Positions 37,196 through 47,420 of a stretch of DNA of 64,000 nt are shown here, piece by piece. Both the position numbers and the translations under genes were made by a program. Where the stretch lies: assembly GCA_022702545.1 (NCBI GenBank), contig JAHRBC010000004.1, positions 5,796,001 to 5,860,000 of the forward strand. Direction: 5' to 3'. Position 1 is the first letter of the stretch. The number at the start of each line of letters is the position of its first letter. Source of the stretch: Phycomyces nitens (Eukaryota; Mucoromycota; Mucoromycetes; Mucorales; Phycomycetaceae). The notes beneath the pieces are model-generated. The model saw only the letters and a program-made list of their open reading frames with translations. It did not search any database and had not been told where the DNA came from.

Positions 37196-40100
37196 GATGG
37201 TTTTAAGAGATGAATAGATACTATTTTTTTTCTTAAAAAGAAACAATAAGAGAAAGAGAAGCGATGGAACTGATGAAAGACAAGCTCTTTTTAATCCATC
37301 TATGAAAATAAAAAGAGACAAGTTACTGGCGCAGATCTATACAGTCTTTGCAACATTCTGTATCATTTAGTCTCTGTAGAAAGGCTGAAAGACATCCCTG
37401 CCTTGGTCTTCCCCTTTTTTTTTCTGCTTAGCTCAGATCACAGTGTATAGGCAAAAGAGATCCAATGATTATTAAATATATAGCTTGGCACCAGCAGTAG
37501 ACAGATAAACAAATTAGAACCATACATTCATGATTTGTATTCTACGCTGATATAATGACAATAATTCCAACCCCTTGGAACGTAGCTGTGGGTTTTGGCC
37601 TATATCAATTGAGCTTGTCAATCACACACACAAAAAAGATCAATTGAGGCTTCCCTTTAGAGATATACAGATGAATGGTAAAGGGGGTAATAAAGGGCGG
37701 TAGACAACAATTGCTGAGTGCGCCTTCTTGCTGCAGGCCAGAGAAGTAAGGGCCATTCTTTTGCCGCTGGTTCCGTTTATAGAAGGTCATGCGTACTCTC
37801 ATTTTAGATACGCCCAGTAAGATGTCTTTATCGACAGTCAGGGTATATCGAGACATTTAGTGCTGTACCTCAAGATGAGCAACTCGAGGGAGTTTATTTT
37901 ATTTTTCGAATGCCTTGGCGATTCTGAATAAGGTACGACAGCCAAGTTTGATATACACAAGCATATCACTTGTGCCCAAGCTGTCAGAAGAATTCATAGG
38001 TAACCGATTGAATTTGACAAGTCTTGGCTATTCAGTATATCATGTATATTTTGAAACTGCAAAAATATACAAGCCATTCCAAAAGATGGGCATGTCTTCA
38101 AAGTCACTGGTAACATTGTTGGTGCGTAGTACTCCTTGTTGAATACACTTATGGAATATGACTAGAGGGCTCACCTCCTATTAACTATAAATGAATATTG
38201 CAAACAAAAAGGCTTGGCACTCTACGCTTGTTCCGAATAAACACACTGGCAGTCAAGTAGAGAAAAGTATGATTCTTGCATATATCAAGTCATCATGGCT
38301 TCTTTGTAGTGTTCTAATGCGCACACCCAATACTTCTTTTATAAACTTTGATAGAATATTTTTTGTAGTTGGGATCTTGTATATCCAAACCAGTTTATCT
38401 CGTAACCTAGACTCGATATATCATTTCGTTTGATTAATATAAAAGCTGTTTCTGTCTTGAAAATGTTGGATTTTTATCCATGGCTTGGACCACGATACCC
38501 AGCCTGACTGGATACAAATCCAAGTAAAAGCATACTGAGGTCATCGAGATTTTGCCAAGTCGTGTTGGTGATCAAGCTTTGAACATGGCATAAATTTAAA
38601 CAGCAAGTAATTCATAATAAAAGCAAATCCTTGTTTCCTTTAAATTTACATCCTCACAAATCTTTTGGACTTGAGAACAAGATAAAGGAGACCAGGTTTA
38701 TAAAGTATTGTAAATCTTGGACTTTATATTCTTGCTAGCCATAGGACTGGTACCAAATACTCCTTGCTAGCAAAAAACAAAACAAAAAACAGATGGACAA
38801 GACTTGTAAATCAATAAGGATATTTTTTTTCAAAAAAAAGGATACCTTTATAATCAGCTTATGTGTATTTATTGAAATACAATATATCATCTTCATCTTC
38901 ATCTTCCTCTTCCTCTTGACCCATGGGAAAAATTGTTGATCGTCTTGATCTGCCCTGATCTGTTCCTGTCTTTGGGTGCAAATTTGCAGACTTTTGGCTG
39001 TGAACTCCGATGAAAATTGAAACTCTGTAAAGATGTATTTTATAATTGATCCAAGAGAATGATTGTTTAACAAAGATTATTTCTTTTTCTTTACAAAAAG
39101 ACCTCTATAAATTATTTTTGTATAATAAATAAATCTCGACTGTAATAATCAAGACTTTATTTTTTAAATCAAAATCTATTGAAGGACAAGACATTTCTCA
39201 TTGTCGCATAAAACAAGAATGGTTGGTTACCTAGATCAACACTGGTCCAAACATCTTTAAATATATATACGGTTTTTAATATGAAACAAATAAATAGTAT
39301 TTCTTCTGATATGGTATATAACCTAAACAACCGAAATATTGTATATAAATGCAATATACGGTAACCAAGCTAAATAAATGAAAAAGGCATGTCACATCTT
39401 TAGCTTCTCGGTAACCTGGATTAACTTTTCTCCGTATTGCCTTTCTATATAATATATCCTTAATTAAACCCAAAGATATTGTGAAGATGATGAGAGACAA
39501 TTTCGAGCATGTTTTAATTCCAAGTCCACTATTACCCGCTACCCTCCGAGCGTTTTTTATGATTAGACCATTGGGAGTATCCTTTTTAGCAGGATTTTTG
39601 AGGAGTAATCCCAAAGACCCTTATAAACATACTTGTTTTCTTGTTTGCAGCTTAAAATAAGCTCTGGTTGCTGTGACAACAAACTTGATATTTTTTTATA
39701 AATATCTAAAAATAGTCTTATTATGCACCCAAGAGCCAGTTTTAGGGAAAGCAAGCCAGACCGCTGGTAATATAAAAAAAGTAATTTTTTGTTCTCTAGG
39801 TCTAGGCAAGTGAGGTGGGTCCAATAATGACCGTTTATTACGACATCCTGGCTATAAATAAATATATTATGGCTGGTTAGTGAACAGGAATTGTAGGATA
39901 AAAGAAACATTTCTATGTTCCAAGCTGTGCACGGTTAAAAACCAATTGGTTGGGTGTTACACGAAATGACCTGTGGAGATCTTTTAGAGACCATTGTAAA
40001 AGACAAAGGTAAAGAGTCTTCTGAATAGAGACAGCGTTGTAAATGATTATTAATGATAGCACTAAAATACTTGACTTTCAGGGTTAATGATCTTACCCTG

Positions 40101-41418
40101 AACCTAAAGAGCTAACTGTAATAGAGCCTCAGATGTGCACAGATTTCGAATATTTAATTTAATAATTAGTCCAGAGTTATTTACTTGCTCAATTAACTAT
40201 TGATACTCTGCCAGCTTATGAGATTTTCAGAATGAATGTATATATGTCTGTTAAATGATAGTAACATGATATGCCCAGGTTTTAATCTCACCAGTTGAAC
40301 AAACTTTTTTTATAATCTAACCCAAAACACCAATGAGTCTTGAAGAAAAAGTACCAGATAATTGGCATGAATTGAATAGGGACTGAATAGTCTGCCTAGA
40401 TATTTTTATATATAGATATATATATATATACATCTATATCTTGGGAAACAAGAAAGAGCGCGGTTGTATTTGTATAATAAAAATAGGTAGCTTAGGAACC
40501 AAGGTTAGATTGGTATTTAAATGTTGTATTTTTTTTGTCACTGTAACATACCCGTAGTTTGTGTACAATACACAGATAAGAATAAAATGAAAGCGACATG
40601 TTAGACAGTACAAAAATGATCTGTTGGAACCACAAATTTTAATTATTGATTATCTGATTCCAGGATCAATGTCCTTCAAGGCTTTCATTACGGACATCTT
40701 CCCGATTTTGAAACTGTTTGATATTTAACCAATCGACACTTCTCCGCCGTACCACCTATAGATTAAAGACAAAGGCACCATTCTCGACAAGGCCTAATTG
40801 TAAGCGTCCATGCGTCTAGGGAAAACCGTACGTAGAGCATGTATCTCATACCATTTGTAATCCCGCGTTCTATACGGCCCATTCGTATATTCCCACCTCA
40901 ACCTTTAAAGACCTTTTGGCTTAGCCGCTCAGTGTGTACTCCTAGGCATTGTCAGACACCAGTTTGTCCCCCGCCACAAATGCAACAGCTGGCCACAGGG
41001 TCAACATGCGGTTGAACCTTCATTGTCATCAAAATGCCCTGCTACAAATCATACGATCACAGCAAAACTAGAGTCTGACAAAGCGGGTATCTTGCTGTAA
41101 GTTTGAGTGTGCTTTGTGTGCCTGTGTAGTTTGTGTGTGACTCTGGATGGACTTGCAAAACTATTCTTACATGTGCCAGAAAGGCTGGAACTAAGTGCTC
41201 GGTTGAGTTTCTACAAGGCTTGTGTAATTATCCAATATCATCGATAGATTTGACAGGAAGAATTAAGCAAAAGATGAAATGCCGTTTATATCATTTATTC
41301 TTCTTTTTAATTCTCAAATATTATTTTTATTGTATTCAATATTTCCCTTTTTTTCTCTTCCCTCTCTCATTACTTTCTCTTCTTCTTCTTCTTCTTCTTC
41401 TTCTTCTTCTTCTTCTTC
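37196..41418. other. Gene-poor 4.2 kb region
   Basis: No well-supported gene. A minus-strand frame at 37605-37856 starts with ATG and looks partly protein-like (83 codons) but matches no family I know. The segment 40660-41100 is clearly richer in G and C than its surroundings and has no long open frame. The last 150 bases, including a TTC repeat, form the leader of the seven-membrane-span gene. Confidence 0.55.
41380..41418 (+). repeat. TTC trinucleotide repeat directly before a start codon
   Basis: About twelve TTC units end exactly at the ATG of the receptor-like gene (41419), so they would lie in its 5' untranslated leader. Expansion or loss could change leader length without touching the frame. 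Confidence 0.85.
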
Positions 41419-42976
41419 ATGGACCGCACATTATTTGCGTCTGAAGAAGATAGCCAAGTTCCCCATATATGGGGTACACCAGACGCTGTTGAAATTGTCA
41501 CCAAATTCATTTCTCTCATCTGTATCTCTATTCTATCTGTCCTTTTCGGTATAAAGATCTACAAGATCGAACTTCGATACCTGACCTATTCCAAATGGCT
41601 TGTCCTTGCCCTTTATGTATGCTCTTGGGCATTCTCAATGACAGCAACCCTATTGGCTTCCACAAACGATGGCAAGTAATTCAACCACAGACTTCTTAAT
41701 AGATCAAATATATCTGAGTGCTTTTCGTGCGATCTATCTTTTTTAGGCAACGAGACTTCTTGTACTCTTTCACAACTCACCTGTGACTTGTTTTACTCGG
41801 GCTCAAAGTTTATCATCTATGTTTGGCTTATCGAAAAGGTGTGGATAGTGTCAGGAAACAGTGTAGGAAGATGGAAGTCGCCAACCTACATATTTCACAT
41901 GTGTCTGCTTATTCCCTATATCGGAATCATGGCTATCATGGTAATCCAGTCTTTCAATGCTTACTCCAGAGCTAATTATGAATCATACAATATAAACTAC
42001 ATAGATTTACTTCAAGATATCTGGTCTAGATCCAGCTGGTGTATGCACAATTGGTTTGAGCTTAATAGCCAGTATTCCACTTCTGGTAATTGCATTATAT
42101 TATTCCCTTAATTTCTGTATTCATTTCTAACCTATTAATTTTGATTCTTGATTTTAGATCTTCGATTTCGTACGTATCAAAACAGTAGCTCGTGGCAGCC
42201 TTTATTAACGGTATTATTAACAACAAATACTCCATTTAGCTTCTATCATCTTTTATGAGCATCCTTTTCATTAAGCCTCTCTTTATTGCCGGAAAAAATG
42301 CCCACGACGATTGGCGAAACTCACGATTACACGGTGTTGCGGTCCGCTCTTTTGTCGCTTCAATCGTCGGTCTACTTGTTTCGTTTGTAAATATCCTCGT
42401 ATTGATACTCTTTCCACAAGGAGTGCGTGATATTCTCTGCTTTACGTGCTGTACAATTGATGTCACAATTAACGTTATAACTATTCACTGGGTACGTATT
42501 ATCTTTTGATCATTACTGCCAATATATTGTATACCAAGCACATCAGTACTAAAGCCAGGTACACAAAATCAAATATATATATATATTATAAATAGGTTAC
42601 TGCTTATTCTGCAAAACCTTCTACTGCCAAGAAGCCCGAAGACTCGCCTATATCCGAAGGACCTGGCGACACACACGGGACAACGTTGAATAGCGAACTC
42701 ATTCGAACTCAAAACAGTGCCGTACTACACTTTTCATCTGAGCTAAGATCGACCAACAACGGAGACGAAGAATACGCGCTTTCACATATTCCCATTGGAA
42801 TTGTTGCTGATGGCAATGAGCAGCGACTCAGGGCATCTTATATCACCACAAAGTCGACCCTCCCCCGTAATCAAATGGACAATATCAGCTTTGATAGCTA
42901 TAATTACTCTACGCACGAAACCATCGATAGTTTTACAAGTCTAAAAGACGATTCTACGGTCGTATTGACGCGATAG
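41419..42976 (+). CDS. Seven-transmembrane receptor-like protein (six exons, 386 aa)
   Basis: Exons 41419-41671, 41747-41940, 42017-42085, 42157-42168, 42240-42491 and 42596-42976 join in phase. Seven hydrophobic segments follow one another: ISLICISILSVLFGIKIY; WLVLALYVCSWAFSM; KFIIYVWLIEKVWIV; FHMCLLIPYIGIMAIM; VCTIGLSLIASIPLLIFDF; SFVASIVGLLVSFVNILVLI; ILCFTCCTIDVTINVITI. Two cysteines lie in the loop before segment 3 (ETSCTLSQLTCD), and a hydrophilic tail of about 120 residues follows segment 7. This layout suggests a G-protein-coupled receptor-like sensor, but no known fungal class is recognised. Intron 1 needs a GC donor (GCAAGT). Exon 4 is only 12 bases long and supplies IFDF inside segment 5. 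Confidence 0.75.
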
Positions 42977-43341
42977 TGTAACCATTACAACACGGCGCGT
43001 TTATTATACTCTATTTTGTACGCTGATAGACAAAACTCCACCAGACACAAGTCGATGAAACCACATTTGATATTGAAATTGCTCGACTATTACCTAGATT
43101 TATATACCCTACTGTGCTACTTGTCATACTTTACAAGCGATCTATTATACTTCCCTACCTTCTCAGTGCTCTTGTTAGGATACTATTGTTATATGAATAT
43201 GTAAAACTATGCTTTACCGTCAAAATAACCCCAGAAGACAAGACAATATATGTAGGTCAATTTAGTCAAACACATGTATAATTATTTACTATTTATTTAT
43301 TTACTATTTATTTAAGTTATTAATATAAAAGAATAAAAGAC
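42977..43341. other. Convergent intergenic region between receptor-like and Pol eta genes
   Basis: The two genes end 365 bases apart. The sequence is AT-rich with TTTA-type repeats near 43280-43315. No gene seen. Confidence 0.6.
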
Positions 43342-45786
43342 TTAGGGCTTTTGAAAAAACATGGTAATCTTTTGTTTCTTTTCGGGTTTGGTTATCTCAG
43401 TCTTTGATTTTCGCTTGAGCTTTGGTTTTGGATCCAGTATTGATTTTGAAGACGTGTTTACCTGGGCCGGCTTTCGATCGGATACATGAAGTTCGAGGGC
43501 AAAGTGATAGTCTGTGTGCTCTTCTACTTGGGTGTGTGGAATCCTTTCATGGCACTTGTCACACGTCCAGAGAGGGTCCGAGGATGTTCCCAAATTGAAA
43601 CTCATAGTGCCTTCCGGATCCTTTGGGCTGGTCTTGCTCGGGGTGTTTTGTGTTTCTGTGTGAAACGCAGCAAAAAAGCCATGCTTATGATCGGAAGGTT
43701 GATCACATACAATTTGTGCCTCTTGAGAATGTTTGGTGCTCAATATGCTTTCCTGGACAGGATTTTGTGGACACTGGACCAAGAACTTGGAAATATCATG
43801 AGAAGACGCTGTGTCTTGGACACATCCATTTGCTTGCACCGAAATTCCTATACAAGGGAATGGGTCCTCAATTGTCCCAAAAAGCTCAACGACTTTCTTT
43901 AGGAACCTGTCTAACGTGTATTAAGCGTGAATCCCAGGGTTCAGTTGTCTTTAATAAATATGCTAGTTAAGCTTTGTCTTTACCCGAGTCTTTAAATTCG
44001 CCTCTGTATAACATTGGACATGATTTTGATCTCGATTGTACAGCGCCGCGTGCGGTTCTGTAGTGTAACTGTTTGTCATTGTAAGCACCAATGTTTATAT
44101 TTATCGTCTGGTATACAGAATCCATTGATTGGTACTCACAGACAGAGTCTTTGGCCATGACCCATAGTCTTCAAAGTTGGTGGTCACCCTTGTGTGCAAT
44201 TCGGCGCACAATGTACTCAACCATCGTTCCATTTCTTTGGATGTTGTGACAGGTCGTCGCATGGACTTTGCGGCCATTAATGATTTTGGGGCCTTTGTAG
44301 CGTTAACTATTGCAGGCAATAGTAATTAGTCAATGTTCGTTACTTTGCATTAATGAACCTTACCTTCTTCGTTATCTATTCCGCGCGAGATGTTATAAAG
44401 CCATGTACCAGTCGATTGGCCATACTTTGACTGAAGAAACTCGAGATTGTACTGCCTGAAAGGTAGCAGTAATTATTTGTAAATTATATGGTTTGATCTT
44501 GCTGATCAATTTAATTTTACCCACCATAGGTCACTTGCTTTATCGATTTTGAGATCATTCTCGACCTCACTTCCGAGCTTTCCACCTAGATTTCTAATCT
44601 TTGTGAATGGAATGTCTTTCATAAAACCAGATAATGAGCAGTTCCTTAGGATTGTCTGTAAAGAGTGAATTTAAGGTTATCTTCTCAATCGAGTTATCTA
44701 CCTGTTTATCAGGCTTGTTCTTGCTTGAGCACAGTTTTGCCACCACCTTGTAATGGGCAATGCCTAGAGAGATCGAATGGTTGGTTAATATAGCACCATG
44801 GCAAAGATTGGTACCTAATTGATTGATATGACAATCCAATTAGATTGAACTACTTACCCGCAGAACAAGTGAGTCCAAGTTCGTCAAAAATAGTTTGGCG
44901 GATTTCGGCAGCAACTTCTGCACCCACAGCAAGCTGAAGGTCGCACCATGTAGTGAGGGACCAGTCGAGGTCCCCTTTTTTTTCTGTATTCATGTCCGCA
45001 GAACTCTCTTCTTCGGATCTGACGGTAATGCCATATTTATCCCAGTCTATGGGCACCTCACATACCAGATCATCAAATTTTTCATATAATTCTGGAATCT
45101 GATCGAGGTACCTGGCCTTGAGCCTGTCATTGACAGTTTGTGTGATGTCCATAAAAGCCTCATCTAAGCCAATCTTTTGCAGCGACGAGCAGTACTTTGA
45201 AAAAACCTTGAAAATCTGTTTTGATGTGTTGCGATAAGGATCCAATGACACCTTGTGGGTTGCACGATTAGGATTTGGGTAATAGTGAGGTTCCTTGTCG
45301 TTCTCTGCATATGTTGCAACATGAAGAAGTACAATCTCTTATGTCCGAATGTTAAAGCTAGGCCTACATATTTACTCTCTTTATTTACCAGGACACAATT
45401 TTTTAGCTTCTTCTACTGTGCTGTGTCTTTGTACGCCTGCCTTTCGCGCAGCATAGTTGACTAGGAAATGAGTGATTTCTTGGTAAGAAAAAAAGAATTG
45501 GATGGTTTACAACAAAGTACCTGCAATAAGACCATTCCATTGCTGAACCGCGGCTGGAGTTCCGGGAGCCAAACCCGCCCTTTGCTCCTCTTATTTTATA
45601 TATAAAAGTTCAGCTTGGTGTTGTGTGTTTTCTTGGCTACTCACCAACCTGACAGTAAAAGCAGTCTGTATAAAAAGACAATAGAGTTTGGTACGCATGT
45701 ATTATTAAAGTTATTTTATTGTTACCAAGGTCAATGTGAATAATGCATCTTGACTTGCTTAGACATGAAGGCAATGGAAATGACAT
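43342..45786 (-). CDS. RAD30: DNA polymerase eta, Y-family translesion polymerase (eleven exons, 615 aa)
   Basis: Minus-strand exons: 45786-45726, 45665-45645, 45589-45521, 45460-45389, 45337-44858, 44763-44702, 44655-44525, 44455-44364, 44306-44140, 44107-43984 and 43910-43342. The palm motif HIDLDCFYCQVE (metal-binding Asp at about 19) and KIGLDEAFMD (Asp/Glu about 133-134) are intact. QQWNGLIAVNYAAR and HKVSLDPYRN are typical of eta rather than kappa or iota. Near the C-terminus is a UBZ zinc finger with Cys-x2-Cys and two His (CDKCHERI to HTDYH), which binds ubiquitinated PCNA, and the last residues QKITMFFQKP form a PIP-like box. It copies past UV dimers. Exon 2 is 21 bases long. Length fits yeast Rad30 (632). 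Confidence 0.95.
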
Positions 45787-46116
45787 TGGAAACACAATTG
45801 AATTCTGATCTGTCCATTCCAGAGATTCACTTAAAGATGTATGTGCGTGTGTGACTTGCTTAGAAAAGACCCAAATTATTATTATTATTATTATTTGTAA
45901 AAAAAAGATGCATTAATTTGCAAATGGCTTGATAAAACCTTGCACTTTTTTTATATCAATTATGGAACCATATAATAAAGTGATAGACAAGTTTGTTTTT
46001 ATTGGAATTGTTCAAGGGAAATGGTCTTTACAAAGTGTAAATATATAAATGAAGGACAATAACCAAATAATAATAATAATAATTATAGCCCAAAATCTTT
46101 ACAAGAGGTGCATAGT
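45787..46116. other. Intergenic region between Pol eta and metallothionein genes
   Basis: Pol eta promoter and leader and the metallothionein 3' flank. It has ATT repeats near 45877-45896 and AAT repeats near 46067-46085. No gene seen. Confidence 0.6.
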
Positions 46117-46473
46117 TTAGCACTTGCAAGAAGTGCCACAGCCACAGCCTAGACGATGAATGAGGTTTGTTAGTCAGCCTTTCCAGTCAAAGTCAAGAGA
46201 ATCATTACCTTCTTTGGTTCCTAGATAGTTAACAAATAGCAATATATTGTGAGTGAGTCTATGGAAAGTTCAATGGCTTTTTGTGGTTACCTTTGCAAGC
46301 ACATCCTTCCTTGTGAGCCTTTGATTTCTCACAGTGGGTACACTTGCAGGTGCTGTCGCAGTTGCACGGCTTTTCGGGAGTGCAGCTATTAAAGGCATCA
46401 TTTAGCAAGAGAGGCCTGGCAAGTCTATCGTGACTTACGCGCAGGTATCAGTCTTTTCGCAGGGGCAGGCCAT
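46117..46473 (-). CDS. Metallothionein (four exons, 57 aa, 15 cysteines)
   Basis: Minus-strand exons: 46473-46439, 46385-46291, 46220-46209 and 46148-46117. The product is 57 residues with 15 cysteines, arranged as seven Cys-x-Cys pairs (CPC, CAC, CNC, CKC, CAC, CGC, CKC) plus a single Cys next to a His (KCTHCEK), no aromatic residues, and many Lys and Ser. That composition is diagnostic of a metallothionein binding Cu(I), Zn or Cd in two clusters; which metal cannot be told. Each exon is too short for an ordinary ORF search. Exon 3 has 12 bases and encodes the GTKE linker between the cysteine clusters; skipping it would keep the frame. A TATA-like box lies about 60 bases before the start. 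It buffers metals in the cytosol. Confidence 0.92.
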
Positions 46474-47420
46474 AATGGGTTGATAATAAAGGAAGATGTA
46501 GGTTGGAAAAGAAACGATGGTTGAAGCCTTCTTTTTATATCAAGAGGATTAAAAGCCAGTCTTTAATTCTTTCCTTTGGGCTTGATAGAAAGGGAATTGT
46601 ATTGCATAAGGTGTGATATCATTTCATCGTCTGAATACCATCCGAGTACTTCTTTAGGGTAAAAGTGAGGACCACAAAGGTAAACAGAGCCTGGCACATC
46701 ATGCTCAGGCTCAAGATTGTTCCATAATTACCCGTTTGAGGCAAGTGTAGGCGCGCAGATATTATAAGATAATATAGGTCAGATAAAACCGAGGAAAGTC
46801 TGGAGTATGCAAATCTTCTTTATCCGTAAAAGAGCAAGTTTGAGAACCGCTCAGGTTAAATACTCCCATATAGACCTGGCACTTTGTGCTCACCTTCAAA
46901 CCCTCGTTCTTTGTTCCACAAATGAAGATGCATTGGAATTTTAGTTTATGCGTCAAATATAGGCTAATAGAGACATTGTGAATTCACTGCAGATCAAGAG
47001 GTCCAGTTTATGAGCATTCATAGCAGATCAATTGGCTCCATGTTCCGCCCAGCCAAAGAAGAAGAAGAAAACTCGTCTAGAGCTATAATATTGCGTCACA
47101 TTTATAATACTATGTTGTATCACGCAATCCTGTGAGGAATACTGATGGGGCTAGCAAATAGGGAGTAAATCAGGGGAAGCATATGTAATGTTTCATAAAC
47201 CGTTTATTAAATCCAAGGAAGAAAACAAACCCTAGACTTCATATCAGAACCAATTGAGCCTCTTTGTTATCACAACTAATGAAATTCCACCCTTTCTATT
47301 TACATGTAGTATGCAAGACCTTCTAAGTATATGTGTATGTATTATTTATTTATTTTTTTAAAAAGCAAGACTATTATTCTGTATATTCAAAAACAACCTT
47401 TAAAAAAACACCCATTGAGT
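46474..47420. other. Intergenic region between metallothionein and clathrin genes
   Basis: Holds the metallothionein promoter (46480-46760) and the clathrin 3' flank (to 47420). An open frame at 46762-46956 on the minus strand shows no family features. No further gene is called. Confidence 0.6.
46532..46541 (-). promoter_or_regulatory. TATA box candidate for the metallothionein
   Basis: On the minus strand GATATAAAAAG lies about 60 bases upstream of the ATG at 46473. The position suits a strong, inducible promoter. A GC-rich GGCGCGCA stretch near 46749 might be a metal-response site but this is speculative. Confidence 0.45.
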
